Counted from the first letter of the stretch, positions 24,928 through 34,142 are shown. The stretch is 64,000 nucleotides of DNA from Neptunomonas concharum (GCF_008630635.1 NZ_CP043869.1:2231160-2295159), one strand, 5' to 3'. Program-made: numbers and translations. Notes: generated by a model from the letters alone, not told the origin.

Positions 24928-25956
24928 TTAAACGTCGATGATACCGGCAGCTTGGGCCATTAACTCATAACTACGTTTACGTGATTCATAATCATGGGTA
25001 ACGGTGACCAACCCGATCTCGTTAGTACCCCAGTATTGAGTTAGGGCTGCTAATTGCTCAGCACACTCATCAGGCGAGCCCAGTAATACCGAATTAATGA
25101 GTTCGTCAAAATAGCGCTGATCGGACAGTGGCAAGGTCTTTAGTTGATTGAGCGCCTCCTCCGGACTCAGCCAAGGATTCCTGACACCGTGGCGAAACGC
25201 CATCACTTTCCAAAGCGCCTGCGGAGCCGCTAAGTAGAGCGCTTCTTCTCGGGTTGGCGCACACAGAGCGGAGACAGTAATCATGGTTTGGGGCTCGCCA
25301 GCATGCCCAGACTCGCGAAAGGCTCGCTGATACTCACGCATAATGGCAACGGTTTGATCGCCCGGGCTGATAAAAAGCCCTAATGACATTTTCATTCCCA
25401 TCTGACCTGCAAAGGCGGCACTGCCACCACTGGTACCTAACATCCATAATTCAGGACATGGTTGATCATCCGGCATCACTTTTAAATCGCTAAAAGCGTG
25501 ACTATCAGCAAAACCGTCTCTTAAGAAACCACAAAGTAGCTGGGTTTGCTCTGCATAACGCTGCCCATTATCTGGCCGGTAAGGGTACGCAAGTGCCTGA
25601 CTTGCTACGCCATCGCCTCCGGGTGCCCGACCAATGCCTAAATCAATGCGCCCAGGAAATAAGGTTTCGAGCATGCGAAATTGCTCGGCTACTTTGTAAG
25701 GGTTGTGGTTAGCCAGCATCACACCACCGCTCCCCACACGAATCTCCTTGGTTATGGACGCTATGTGACTAATCAATACTTCCGGGCACGGGCCAGCAAA
25801 ACTATTGCTATTATGGTGCTCTGCCAACCAGTAACGCTGATAGCCCCACTGATCACAGGCTTTCGCTAATTGTGCAGATAATGTTGGGGCTTGGTCCGCT
25901 CCAGCTGTTCCCAACTGTACTGGGGACTGATCCACAACGGTAAGTTGATATGTCAT
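24928..25956 (-). CDS. LLM-class flavin-dependent oxidoreductase
   Basis: 342-residue member of the bacterial luciferase-like monooxygenase superfamily (MsnO8/YhbW branch). The N-terminal VVDQSPVQ strand and RYWLAEHHN motif near residue 40, then GSGGVMLANHNPYKVAEQF and DLGIGRAPGG near 104, are typical FMN-binding barrel elements. Substrate unknown; such enzymes often act on small organic compounds or quinones. AAGGA precedes the ATG. It is 14 bases after the MocR gene at 25971-27365 in the same direction, so both may be one transcript. Confidence 0.88.
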   Translation of the reverse strand: MTYQLTVVDQSPVQLGTAGADQAPTLSAQLAKACDQWGYQRYWLAEHHNSNSFAGPCPEVLISHIASITKEIRVGSGGVMLANHNPYKVAEQFRMLETLFPGRIDLGIGRAPGGDGVASQALAYPYRPDNGQRYAEQTQLLCGFLRDGFADSHAFSDLKVMPDDQPCPELWMLGTSGGSAAFAGQMGMKMSLGLFISPGDQTVAIMREYQRAFRESGHAGEPQTMITVSALCAPTREEALYLAAPQALWKVMAFRHGVRNPWLSPEEALNQLKTLPLSDQRYFDELINSVLLGSPDECAEQLAALTQYWGTNEIGLVTVTHDYESRKRSYELMAQAAGIIDV

Positions 25957-25970
25957 AACACATCCTTCGT

Positions 25971-27365
25971 TTAAAATAGAGAAAGCTCAGTGTCAGGCGT
26001 AGAGAGCGCCAATGTTTTGATAGCCAACAAAGCCTTGCTTAACACCTCGTTATTTTCTGCAGCGCTGATACAGATGCGAACCGCCTGCGGAGCGGCATAA
26101 TTAGCAACCGCAAAACTCTCTGCAGCGGTAATCATAATCTTTTGCGTTTCAACTGCTCGGACAAAATCCAGTGCGCGCCAATGATCCGGCAAGGATAACC
26201 AGACAAAAAAACTATCCGCTCTGGCATGAAACTCCAATCCCGCCAATAACGTTTTTGCGATAAGAAATCGCTCCCTCAACTTTTTCTTTTGCTGATTTAA
26301 TAATTTGTCAGCATGTCCTTGCTTAATCCAACGGCAGGCGATTTCAACCATCAACGGGGCAGCCATCCAACAACTCGCACGCAATGCGGCCGATACCTTA
26401 CAGTGATAAGCTGGCGGTGAAACCAAAAAGCCCACTCTAAGTCCACCAGCCATGCTTTTTGAACAACTACTGATATAAAAAACCTGATCAGGAAGCATCG
26501 CCGCTAAGGGTAAGTCCCTCTGCTGCGCCAGAACAGCAGAGACCTCGTCTTCAATTATTAGTAATTGATTACGTTGTGCTGCTTGAACTAAGGATTCGCG
26601 TCGGGCCTTCGATAGTCTTGTATTGGTTGGATTATGCTGAGTCGGAGTGCAATAGATCAACCTCGGACTATACTGCCGACACAACCCATCAATCGACTCA
26701 GTCAACATACCCTCACTATCAAAAGATAACGGTATAATTTTCAATTTCAGCTGTCGTGCTAACACCTTCAACCCCGGATACGCAACGCCTTCTGCAAGTA
26801 ACGTATCTCCCGGCTGGCAAACAGACATTAGCGCTAATTGAATCGCCTGCTGACCGCCATTACAGAGCGTCAGACAATCAGCACTCGGCGTAAAATCATC
26901 ATAACTTAGCCACTGCGCCGCTATTTCCCTATGATGGGAAAACCCTCCTTCAGGATGGTACCCCAGTAACCGAGATAGCAGTTCAGGTTGTTGATGTAGC
27001 TCCTGCAGTGTATTTGCAAGCAGAGAGTGCTGGCCAACATCAACAGGCAAACTCACCGTAAGATCAGTAAATCCACAGGGTTTATCCGTAATAAGGTAAT
27101 CACCCATAGATTGAGCACCACTGCTGCGTATGTAAGTCCCGCTACCAACCTTGGCATTCACTAAACCACGCCGCTCCGCTTCAGCGTACCCACGGGTGAC
27201 TGTTCCCACCGTAACGCCAAGAGCATCAGCCAATCGGCGTTGCGGGGGCAGTTTTTCATCAGGTGATAAAACACCACTCAAAATATCGTTGGAAATAGCT
27301 TCAGCTAACGCTTTGTATCGCGCCCCTTGGTAGCGACTAAGATCGGGGGTCCAAATTGTCACCAT
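25971..27365 (-). CDS. MocR/PdxR-type transcriptional regulator
   Basis: 464 aa; a GntR-type winged helix at the N-terminus (KLPPQRRLADALGVTVGTVTRGY, about residues 38-60) is joined to a PLP-dependent aminotransferase-like domain with the probable Schiff-base lysine in SSCSKSMAGGLRVGF. It is divergent from alaX (101 bp) and upstream of the LLM oxidoreductase gene. This is the second MocR protein within 4 kb; the two differ clearly in sequence. By context it could control alaX and the racemase, the LLM gene, or both. Confidence 0.88.
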   Translation of the reverse strand: MVTIWTPDLSRYQGARYKALAEAISNDILSGVLSPDEKLPPQRRLADALGVTVGTVTRGYAEAERRGLVNAKVGSGTYIRSSGAQSMGDYLITDKPCGFTDLTVSLPVDVGQHSLLANTLQELHQQPELLSRLLGYHPEGGFSHHREIAAQWLSYDDFTPSADCLTLCNGGQQAIQLALMSVCQPGDTLLAEGVAYPGLKVLARQLKLKIIPLSFDSEGMLTESIDGLCRQYSPRLIYCTPTQHNPTNTRLSKARRESLVQAAQRNQLLIIEDEVSAVLAQQRDLPLAAMLPDQVFYISSCSKSMAGGLRVGFLVSPPAYHCKVSAALRASCWMAAPLMVEIACRWIKQGHADKLLNQQKKKLRERFLIAKTLLAGLEFHARADSFFVWLSLPDHWRALDFVRAVETQKIMITAAESFAVANYAAPQAVRICISAAENNEVLSKALLAIKTLALSTPDTELSLF

Positions 27366-27466
27366 AACAATAAAAATATTGACCTAAAAAATAGAGTTAA
27401 TATGATGAATTGCTCGCTTAATTTAGTCAAAACAATAAATTGAATCCATACAATTAAGGAACCCTT

Positions 27467-28192
27467 ATGACAAAGCGACTTTTTCTTGAAGAAAGCTACC
27501 TAGCCGAAGCGGACGGGATCATAACCTCTGTAGGTGAGTTCGAAGGACGACCTTACATAAAATTGAACCAGACTCTTTTCTATCCTCAAGGTGGAGGTCA
27601 ACCAGGAGACACAGGCTGGATCGAATCACCCGTAGGCGAGTTTCGAGTCATTGACACACAAAAAAGTGAAGCCAACCAGATTTTACTCTTTCTTGAAGCA
27701 AACCACCCATTACCTAATGTAGGCGATGCTATTCACCAAAAGCTCGATTGGGAACGTCGCTACTCGCTCATGCGGATGCACACCTGCCTGCATCTACTTT
27801 GCTCTCTTGTTCCTAAAGGAGTTACCGGTGGTTCTGTTGGCGTAGAGAAAAGCCGACTCGATTTCGACCTAGGCGATAGCAAACTCGATAAAGAAGTATT
27901 AACCCAGCAGATCAATCAGCTCATCTGCACAGGTTCTGAAGTCATGTCATTAAACATTTCAGAAGCCGAGCTAGACCAGCAACCAGACTTGGTCAGAACG
28001 CTCTCAGTCCAGCCGCCTAGGGGTAGCGGTACCGTTAGGCTCATCAAAGTAGAAGGAATCGATTTACAGCCCTGCGGCGGCACCCATGTAAAGAACACAC
28101 GTGAAATTGGCCCCGTGCGCATCAGTAAAATAGAGAATAAAGGCAAGCGCAATCGACGTATTCATTTAGTCTTTGATAACACGGACGTTTAA
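27467..28192 (+). CDS. AlaX-type trans-editing protein
   Basis: 241-residue stand-alone editing domain related to the alanyl-tRNA synthetase C-terminal half (AlaX-M size). Zinc-binding motifs HTCLH (H-x3-H, about residues 105-109) and CGGTH (about 204-208) are present, with the GGQPGDTG loop near 44. It hydrolyses mischarged tRNA-Ala, usually Ser- or Gly-tRNA-Ala, in the cytoplasm. AAGGA precedes the ATG. It is followed at 20 bp by a racemase homologue, and the two likely share a transcript. Confidence 0.92.
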   Translation: MTKRLFLEESYLAEADGIITSVGEFEGRPYIKLNQTLFYPQGGGQPGDTGWIESPVGEFRVIDTQKSEANQILLFLEANHPLPNVGDAIHQKLDWERRYSLMRMHTCLHLLCSLVPKGVTGGSVGVEKSRLDFDLGDSKLDKEVLTQQINQLICTGSEVMSLNISEAELDQQPDLVRTLSVQPPRGSGTVRLIKVEGIDLQPCGGTHVKNTREIGPVRISKIENKGKRNRRIHLVFDNTDV

Positions 28193-28212
28193 CGATGTTG
28201 AGAGGAGATACC

Positions 28213-28905
28213 ATGAAAACAATTGGAATACTCGGTGGTATGAGTTGGGAGTCAACGCAAAGTTACTACGCGACAATCAACCAAGGAATAAAGGCCGAAT
28301 TAGGCGGTTTACACTCTGCCAAGATTGTACTGGTTAGCGTGGATTTTGCCGAAATAGAAGTGCTACAAGCCGAAGGCAAATGGGGAGAAGCGGCCATTTT
28401 ACTAGCGCAAGCCGCTAAGCAAGTCGAAGCAGCGGGCGCAGACTGCTTACTTATAGCAACAAATACCATGCATAAAGTCGCTGATGAAATTACTAGCGCA
28501 ATCGACATTCCTCTACTTCACATTGCCGATGCAACAGCGAAAGCACTTTTAGGTGATGGTGTAGAGCGTGTTGGGCTCTTAGGTACACGTTTTACGATGC
28601 AGGAAAGTTTCTATTCATCACGGCTGATTAACTTAGGGGTTAACGAGGTCATCACACCCAGTCTCGTTGAACAAGTCGAAATAAACCGTATTATCTACGA
28701 TGAGCTTTGTTGTGGAACAGTAACGCTGGCATCACGGACGCTCTATCAGAACGCCATAAAAAATCTCAAGGAACAGGGTGCCGAAGCCGTTATCCTTGGT
28801 TGTACTGAAATTGGCTTGCTGATTCAGAATGCGGATAGCTGCCTACCTTTGTACGACACCACAGCGATCCACGCCAAAGCAGCGGTGGCGTTTGCTCTTA
28901 CTTAA
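28213..28905 (+). CDS. Aspartate/glutamate racemase family protein
   Basis: 230 aa, YgeA-like member of the cofactor-independent Asp/Glu/hydantoin racemase family. N-terminal GILGGMSWEST and the second catalytic Cys in LGCTEIGLL (about 192-200) are present. The first catalytic position, in IATNTMHK near residue 82, is threonine rather than cysteine, as in E. coli YgeA, which would favour one direction of catalysis or low activity. The start at 28213 is supported by GAGGAG; the in-frame earlier ATG at 28195 is less likely. It lies between alaX and the Cys/Gly-rich protein. Confidence 0.87.
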   Translation: MKTIGILGGMSWESTQSYYATINQGIKAELGGLHSAKIVLVSVDFAEIEVLQAEGKWGEAAILLAQAAKQVEAAGADCLLIATNTMHKVADEITSAIDIPLLHIADATAKALLGDGVERVGLLGTRFTMQESFYSSRLINLGVNEVITPSLVEQVEINRIIYDELCCGTVTLASRTLYQNAIKNLKEQGAEAVILGCTEIGLLIQNADSCLPLYDTTAIHAKAAVAFALT

Positions 28906-28926
28906 TAGAAGGATTTTGAGAAATTT

Positions 28927-29574
28927 ATGGGTGGTTTTATATCTGTAGCATTAGCCGCTGTCATTAGTTATCTGGTTTACAAAGCTTATCGAAAATGGCT
29001 TGTGTCACGGCGGGAGCAGTTAATAGACACCTACCAATTTCCACCAGCGATTGCTCGCAAGTTAATCGAAAAGTATCCCCACCTAACCGATCAAGACGCG
29101 GACTATGTGATAGCGGGACTCAGGGAATACTTTCACTTGTGTAATATCGCCGGAAATAGAATGGTCTCGATGCCTTCACAGGTAGTCGATGTCGCTTGGC
29201 ACGAGTTTATTCTTTTTACACGCAAATACGAGTACTTCTGTAAGAAAGCGCTGGGAAGGTTTTTACATCACACTCCTGCTGAAGCCATGAAATCCCCGAC
29301 TCTCGCTCAAAAAGGGATTAAAGCTGCATGGAATATTTCCTGCTCACGAGAGAACATTCAGCCTAAATCACCGACACAATTACCGTTGCTTTTTGCTATG
29401 GATTCACAGCTCATGATTCCTGACGGGTTCAATTACGCACTCAATTGCCAATCTCAAGAACCCGGTAAAAATGACACTTATTGTGCAGGCCATATTGGAT
29501 GCGGATCGGGGTGTGGTGGCTCCAGCTGCAGTGGAGATTCATCCGGTTGCAGCGGTGGCTGTGGTGGTGACTAA
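28927..29574 (+). CDS. Membrane-anchored protein with Cys/Gly-rich tail
   Basis: 215 aa, function unknown. One N-terminal membrane helix (about 3-20), then a conserved soluble part with VVDVAWHEFILFTRKYEYFC (about residues 80-100) that resembles the glycine-rich-domain-containing (DUF1399-like) family. The last 30 residues are almost only Gly, Cys and Ser, with eight cysteines in GCGSGCGG-type repeats. The tail could bind metal or be cross-linked. It lies 21 bases after the racemase gene in the same direction, so probably the same operon. I have no support for a specific role. Confidence 0.75.
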   Translation: MGGFISVALAAVISYLVYKAYRKWLVSRREQLIDTYQFPPAIARKLIEKYPHLTDQDADYVIAGLREYFHLCNIAGNRMVSMPSQVVDVAWHEFILFTRKYEYFCKKALGRFLHHTPAEAMKSPTLAQKGIKAAWNISCSRENIQPKSPTQLPLLFAMDSQLMIPDGFNYALNCQSQEPGKNDTYCAGHIGCGSGCGGSSCSGDSSGCSGGCGGD

Positions 29575-29692
29575 AATAGAAAAAATAGCGATTTAAGCAG
29601 CAAAACCGGGCAAAAAAACGCATTTACACACCAAAAACAGACCGTTGACTATTTTTTACACACACGCTTTATCAGCGCTAGTCACCTTTTAA

Positions 29693-30046
29693 TTAACTCC
29701 CCCGGTATGTTGAATAACCGTAGGGGGAAACCAATAACGGAACATGATAATGCGTCTCTATATCCGCAATACCAAACCGAATTACCACCTCATCAATAAA
29801 GGCAGGATCGGGTAACACCACGCCTATCTTTCGAAAATAACTCGCCACCGAAAATACCAATTCGTACTCACCTACAGCAAATTCCGCTTCGGCTAAAATA
29901 GGTGTATCAGTTCGCCCATCATCATTAGTAATACAACAATGAAGCAAGGTTTTGTTTGTGCCTTCGATGCGATAAAGGTCAACTGAAATACCTTTACCCG
30001 GTAACCCATGGGCTGTATCCAGTACATGTGTCGTTAAGTAGCCCAT
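29693..30046 (-). CDS. uraH: 5-hydroxyisourate hydrolase
   Basis: Transthyretin-like enzyme, 117 aa, hydrolysing 5-hydroxyisourate to OHCU in urate breakdown. Family signatures are the N-terminal LTTHVLDTAHG, the HYHVPLLVSPYGYSTYRGS ending (YRGS is the diagnostic C-terminus) and active-site His and Arg within them. The start at 30046 has AGAGGTGG upstream; a frame extension to 30076 is not needed. No signal peptide, so cytoplasmic. Divergent from puuE (111 bp between starts), consistent with shared control by the RutR-like regulator at 33177. Confidence 0.95.
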   Translation of the reverse strand: MGYLTTHVLDTAHGLPGKGISVDLYRIEGTNKTLLHCCITNDDGRTDTPILAEAEFAVGEYELVFSVASYFRKIGVVLPDPAFIDEVVIRFGIADIETHYHVPLLVSPYGYSTYRGS

Positions 30047-30157
30047 AGATACCACCTCTTTTGCTGCCACAAGCACGTGCTATTGATGTAGATTAGACTT
30101 CAATTTTGCCCTAAAAGGTTGTATACAACAATAACCTGACTCTAGAGTTAAGTTATT

Positions 30158-31078
30158 ATGAGCTATCAACGCAACCTTATTGGTTATGGAGGCCAGCCTC
30201 CCCATCCTGAATGGCCCAATGAAGCCAAAATTGCACTTTCATTCGTCCTAAATTACGAGGAAGGCGGTGAGCGTTGTATTTTGCATGGCGATCAAGAGTC
30301 GGAAGCGTTCTTATCTGAAATTCCTGGTGCGCTCCCCTTCCCCCATGCTCGACATATGAGTATGGAGTCGATCTATGAATATGGCAGCCGTGCTGGCGTA
30401 TGGCGCGTACTCTCATTATTCAAAAAGTACCAAATCCCATTAACTATTTTCGCAGTGGCCATGGCTGCTCAACGCCACCCCGAGGTCATTAAAGCAATGG
30501 CCGCCGCAGGACATGAGATCTGTAGCCACGGTTATCGCTGGATTGATTACCACCCAATCTCCATAAAGGAGGAACGGGAACACCTTCACACGGCTATTCA
30601 AATTCTTGAATCCATCACAGGAAAAAGACCTCTGGGTTGGTATACCGGCCGAAACAGCCCAAACACCCGACAATTGGTCATGGAGGAAGGTGGTTTTTTA
30701 TATGACTCAGACGCCTATGACGATGATCTACCCTATTGGTTAGATAACCAAGGGGAAGGCCACTTAGTTATTCCTTATACACTCGACACCAACGACATGC
30801 GTTTCTCTACAACCCAAGGATTTAACAGCGGTGAGCAGTTTTACCAATATTTAAAAGATAGCTTCGATACGCTTTATGAAGAAGGTGAAACCGCACCTAA
30901 AATGCTCTCTATTGGCCTACATTGTCGTTTAATTGGCCGGCCTGGACGCATAGCTGCCCTAAAACGTTTTATCGAGTACACCCAACAATTTGACAAAGTA
31001 TGGTACGCCCGGCGGATAGATATTGCGCGCCATTGGTACGATAAGCACCCCTACACACCACAGGCCCTCCAGTCATGA
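30158..31078 (+). CDS. puuE: Allantoinase, PuuE family
   Basis: 306 aa, cofactor-independent allantoinase with a polysaccharide-deacetylase (NodB) fold, converting allantoin to allantoate. The family N-terminus YGGQPPHPEWPNEAKIALS and the barrel motif EICSHGYRW near residue 125 are present, and the C-terminal GLHCRLIGRPGR near 250 matches PuuE. It is the first gene of a run puuE-uraD-alc-allA, with a 4-bp ATGA overlap to uraD. It replaces the metal-dependent AllB-type allantoinase. Confidence 0.94.
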   Translation: MSYQRNLIGYGGQPPHPEWPNEAKIALSFVLNYEEGGERCILHGDQESEAFLSEIPGALPFPHARHMSMESIYEYGSRAGVWRVLSLFKKYQIPLTIFAVAMAAQRHPEVIKAMAAAGHEICSHGYRWIDYHPISIKEEREHLHTAIQILESITGKRPLGWYTGRNSPNTRQLVMEEGGFLYDSDAYDDDLPYWLDNQGEGHLVIPYTLDTNDMRFSTTQGFNSGEQFYQYLKDSFDTLYEEGETAPKMLSIGLHCRLIGRPGRIAALKRFIEYTQQFDKVWYARRIDIARHWYDKHPYTPQALQS

Positions 31079-31587
31079 AATTTCGCACAATCAAACCCTG
31101 CCAAATGAATAAAGCGACTTTTGTGCAATGCTTCTCGGATATCTATGAACACTCCCCTTGGATAGCCGACGCAACCTATGATAAAGGCCCTGTAGATCAG
31201 TTTGATGATCTGCATATCGTTCACAGAACAATGAGCGAAGTTCTGTTAAACGCCTCTTATGAGCAACAACTGGCCTTAATCAATGCCCATCCGGATTTAG
31301 CCGGCAAAGCTGCGATTCAAGGTACGCTAACGGCCTCCTCTACCCAAGAGCAAGCGGGCGCGGGTATTCACAAATGCAGTGCCGAAGAATTTAAGCGCTT
31401 TTCACAGCTCAACGCTGCCTATAAAGCAAAGTTTGCCTTCCCATTTATAAAGGCAGTCAAAGGTAGTAACCGCTTTCAGATTCTAGAGGCCTTTGCATCG
31501 AGACTAAAAAACGATAAACCCACTGAATTTAAACAAGCCCTAGACGAAATTAACAAAATCGCTCTGTTTCGCTTAGAAATGCTTTGA
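31075..31587 (+). CDS. uraD: OHCU decarboxylase
   Basis: 170 aa; converts 2-oxo-4-hydroxy-4-carboxy-5-ureidoimidazoline to S-allantoin, the step between uraH and puuE. The core motif AHPDLAGKAA, with the catalytic His, lies near residue 68, followed by the Glu/Gln-rich helix in TQEQAGAG. Overlap with puuE (ATGA) indicates coupling. A later in-frame ATG at 31105 is an alternative start. Confidence 0.93.
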   Translation: MKFRTIKPCQMNKATFVQCFSDIYEHSPWIADATYDKGPVDQFDDLHIVHRTMSEVLLNASYEQQLALINAHPDLAGKAAIQGTLTASSTQEQAGAGIHKCSAEEFKRFSQLNAAYKAKFAFPFIKAVKGSNRFQILEAFASRLKNDKPTEFKQALDEINKIALFRLEML

Positions 31588-31602
31588 TTGGTGAGAATAG
31601 AT

Positions 31603-32598
31603 ATGCAAAAGAACACTGATTTCACCCGCTTTACCAACCTTGCGGATGCACGTTTAGGGAGTGTGGCAACATTTGTGACAGATGACTGGTTTGCCGATGT
31701 TAACCGCATGCTCCAGCCAGAAGCTCCCGTTTGGAAAGACGGCGTATATGATGATAACGGCAAATGGATGGACGGCTGGGAATCACGAAGAAAACGCTTC
31801 GAAGGCTATGATTATGCCATCGTTAAACTCGGTGTTGCAGGTGTTATAAAAGGCGTGGATATCGATACCGCCTACTTCACAGGAAACTACCCTCCATCTG
31901 CCTCTATTGATGCTTGTTTCTCCCCGGATAAAGCACCAGACGAGTCTACCCAGTGGGAAACATTACTGGGTGCCGTTAGCCTCAACGGCGACAGCCATAA
32001 TTTGTTTCCGGTAGACGATTCTCGCCCTTGGACTCACATACGCCTGAATATTTTTCCTGACGGAGGTGTTGCACGCTTACGCTTATACGGCAAACCCTAT
32101 CGCAACTGGAGTGCTAGCCAAGAAGGGTTAGAGCTAGACTTCGCTTCTGTACTCAATGGAGCACGGGCACTGGCTTGTAGCGATGAGCATTACGGGAAAA
32201 TGGGCAATATCCTCAACCCTGGCAGAGGGGTAAACATGGGTGATGGCTGGGAAACAGCACGGCGCAGAACCCCAGGTAATGATTGGGTTATCGTTGCCCT
32301 CGCACATCCCTGTGATGTCACACATATCTTGGTCGATACGCATCACTTCAAAGGCAACTACCCTGATCGCTGTTCGGTACAAGCTGCACTGGTAGAAGGC
32401 GGTACAGATGATCAAATCGCGACCCGCAGTTTATATTGGAAAGAGTTACTGCCTTCTCAAAAACTAGAGATGGATGCAGAACATCATTTCAAATCAGAAA
32501 TTCAACCGCTCGGCAAAGTCAGCCATATCAAACTGAATATCTACCCTGATGGTGGAATCAGCCGCTTGCGGGTATTTGGCAAACTAAATAAGACATAA
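31603..32598 (+). CDS. alc: Allantoicase
   Basis: 331 aa; hydrolyses allantoate to ureidoglycolate and urea. It consists of two repeated jelly-roll allantoicase domains, visible as paired motifs: [21 protein letters not shown] with [10 protein letters not shown] in the first, [21 protein letters not shown] with [10 protein letters not shown] in the second, each ending KLNIYPDGG-like. The ATG at 31603 is preferred over TTG at 31588 because GGTGAG lies upstream. It is tightly packed between uraD and allA. Confidence 0.94.
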   Translation: MQKNTDFTRFTNLADARLGSVATFVTDDWFADVNRMLQPEAPVWKDGVYDDNGKWMDGWESRRKRFEGYDYAIVKLGVAGVIKGVDIDTAYFTGNYPPSASIDACFSPDKAPDESTQWETLLGAVSLNGDSHNLFPVDDSRPWTHIRLNIFPDGGVARLRLYGKPYRNWSASQEGLELDFASVLNGARALACSDEHYGKMGNILNPGRGVNMGDGWETARRRTPGNDWVIVALAHPCDVTHILVDTHHFKGNYPDRCSVQAALVEGGTDDQIATRSLYWKELLPSQKLEMDAEHHFKSEIQPLGKVSHIKLNIYPDGGISRLRVFGKLNKT

Positions 32599-32609
32599 GG
32601 TGAGGTAAC

Positions 32610-33113
32610 ATGATTGAGCTGAAGCCCATGCCACTCACGCAAGAAGCCTTCGCGGCTTTCGGTGATGTTATTGAAACGGAAAACCGTGATAGCTTCCCGA
32701 TCAATAATGGATCGACTCAACGCTTTCATCAGCTTGCTAATATCCAGTTGGATGAGCAAGGAGACGGTATTATCAGCATATTCAGAGCCCAAAAGCTCAC
32801 AATGCCCTACACTATTAAGATGTTAGAAAAGCACCCTTTAGGGAGCCAAGCATTTATGCCGTTAAGGGGCGTCTCCTTCTTAGTCGTCGTCGCGCCGAAA
32901 GGAAAAGAAAACTCCCCTCACCCTAAAACTGTTAAAGCTTTTATAACCAATGGGCAACAAGGTGTAAATTATCACAGAGATACTTGGCACCACCCTATCT
33001 TAGCGCTGCATGATGGAGACGAATTTTTAGTCATTGATCGTGCGGGTATCGGCAACAACTGTGATGAGCACTTTTTCCCAGAAGAGGGGCCAACTATCCT
33101 ATTGTCGCCTTGA
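32610..33113 (+). CDS. allA: Ureidoglycolate lyase
   Basis: 167 aa, AllA family; releases urea from ureidoglycolate to give glyoxylate. N-terminal LTQEAFAAFGDVIE and the C-terminal YHRDTWHHPILAL stretch with metal-ligand or catalytic residues are characteristic. AGGTGAGG precedes the ATG. It closes the ureide catabolic run; glyoxylate and urea use must be encoded elsewhere. Confidence 0.94.
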   Translation: MIELKPMPLTQEAFAAFGDVIETENRDSFPINNGSTQRFHQLANIQLDEQGDGIISIFRAQKLTMPYTIKMLEKHPLGSQAFMPLRGVSFLVVVAPKGKENSPHPKTVKAFITNGQQGVNYHRDTWHHPILALHDGDEFLVIDRAGIGNNCDEHFFPEEGPTILLSP

Positions 33114-33176
33114 GCCTGTCCCCATAGAAAGATAGGATGTCCGCTCTTTAAAACACCGTAGTAGATATTAAAGATT

Positions 33177-33797
33177 ATGAGCAGAATTCGTGAGAAAAAC
33201 AGCGAAGTTATTTTAAAAGCGTCGGCGGTAGAATTCGCGGATAAAGGTTATGCCGCCACAAAAATCATGGACATAGCCAGAAAAGTAAACCTGCCTAAAC
33301 CCAATATTTACTACTACTTTCAGAGCAAAGAGAACCTCTACCGCTGTGTATTGGAATCTATCATTGAACCTTTGCTAAAAGCGTCCGAGCCCTTTGACTT
33401 GTACGATGACCCTGCTATGGCTCTGCAACACTATATCAAAACCAAAATCGATATCTCTAAAGAGCACCCTCACGCTTCTAAAGTATTTGCCAGTGAAATT
33501 ATGCATGGCGCGCCCCACCTACCCGAAGATATTCGTAAAAAACTCATGCGCCAAACAGAAAAGTGTACAGCTCGGCTCAATCAATGGATCGCTGAAGAGA
33601 AAATGGACGCAATCGACCCACACCATCTTTTATTCACCATATGGGCTTCTACCCAAACTTATGCCGATTTTGATTGGCAAATAGGTATGGTAACCGGCAA
33701 GCAACAGCTGGATGACAAAGACTATGACACCGCATCCGCACTGATCACTCGGTTGGTTTTAAAAGGTTGCGGGCTCAACATACCCGTGATTAAGTAA
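33177..33797 (+). CDS. TetR-family regulator, RutR-like
   Basis: 206 aa. An N-terminal TetR helix-turn-helix (about 10-55, with YAATKIMDIARKVNLPKPNIYYYF) is joined to a C-terminal domain resembling RutR (KVFASEIMHGAPHLP near residue 103). RutR in E. coli senses uracil and controls pyrimidine and purine catabolism. Placed 63 bases after allA in the same direction, it most likely controls the ureide genes. The ligand could be a purine-derived compound, which is inference. Confidence 0.86.
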   Translation: MSRIREKNSEVILKASAVEFADKGYAATKIMDIARKVNLPKPNIYYYFQSKENLYRCVLESIIEPLLKASEPFDLYDDPAMALQHYIKTKIDISKEHPHASKVFASEIMHGAPHLPEDIRKKLMRQTEKCTARLNQWIAEEKMDAIDPHHLLFTIWASTQTYADFDWQIGMVTGKQQLDDKDYDTASALITRLVLKGCGLNIPVIK

Positions 33798-33913
33798 AAT
33801 TCAAATCCTGTGCTAGAATACTCAAAGGCTACTTGTTCTGGTAGCTGACCATATACTGACGACCAACCTTTTATTTAGCATTTGTTACTCTAACAAAGGC
33901 GTTTTATATACAG

Positions 33914-34138
33914 ATGACCGAAGAAGAATTTCTATCAATACTACAGTCATATAGTATTGAGCAGTTAGATCAATTCCAGACGCAGCTGGGAAAAAAAATA
34001 GAAGAGATTAAGTGGGAACGTGCGCGCCAAAAGTCCGCCGTAAAAGTTCCACCTCGCACCAGCAACGACATCTCCAAAATGGCGGAAGAGATGGGGCTAG
34101 ACATAAGTTCTCTGATGCGAGAAATTTCTAAGCGATAA
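33914..34138 (+). CDS. Small helical protein, unknown
   Basis: 74 aa, strongly charged and largely predicted helical; the first half (FLSILQSYSIEQLDQFQTQLGKKIEEI) looks like a short coiled coil, reminiscent of the N-terminal dimerisation part of H-NS-like proteins but without a DNA-binding tail motif. Ribosome binding site is weak. It sits between the RutR-like gene and the convergent LysR gene, which ends four bases away. Reading-frame composition resembles a real gene; function unknown. Confidence 0.55.
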   Translation: MTEEEFLSILQSYSIEQLDQFQTQLGKKIEEIKWERARQKSAVKVPPRTSNDISKMAEEMGLDISSLMREISKR

Positions 34139-34142
34139 CCCT

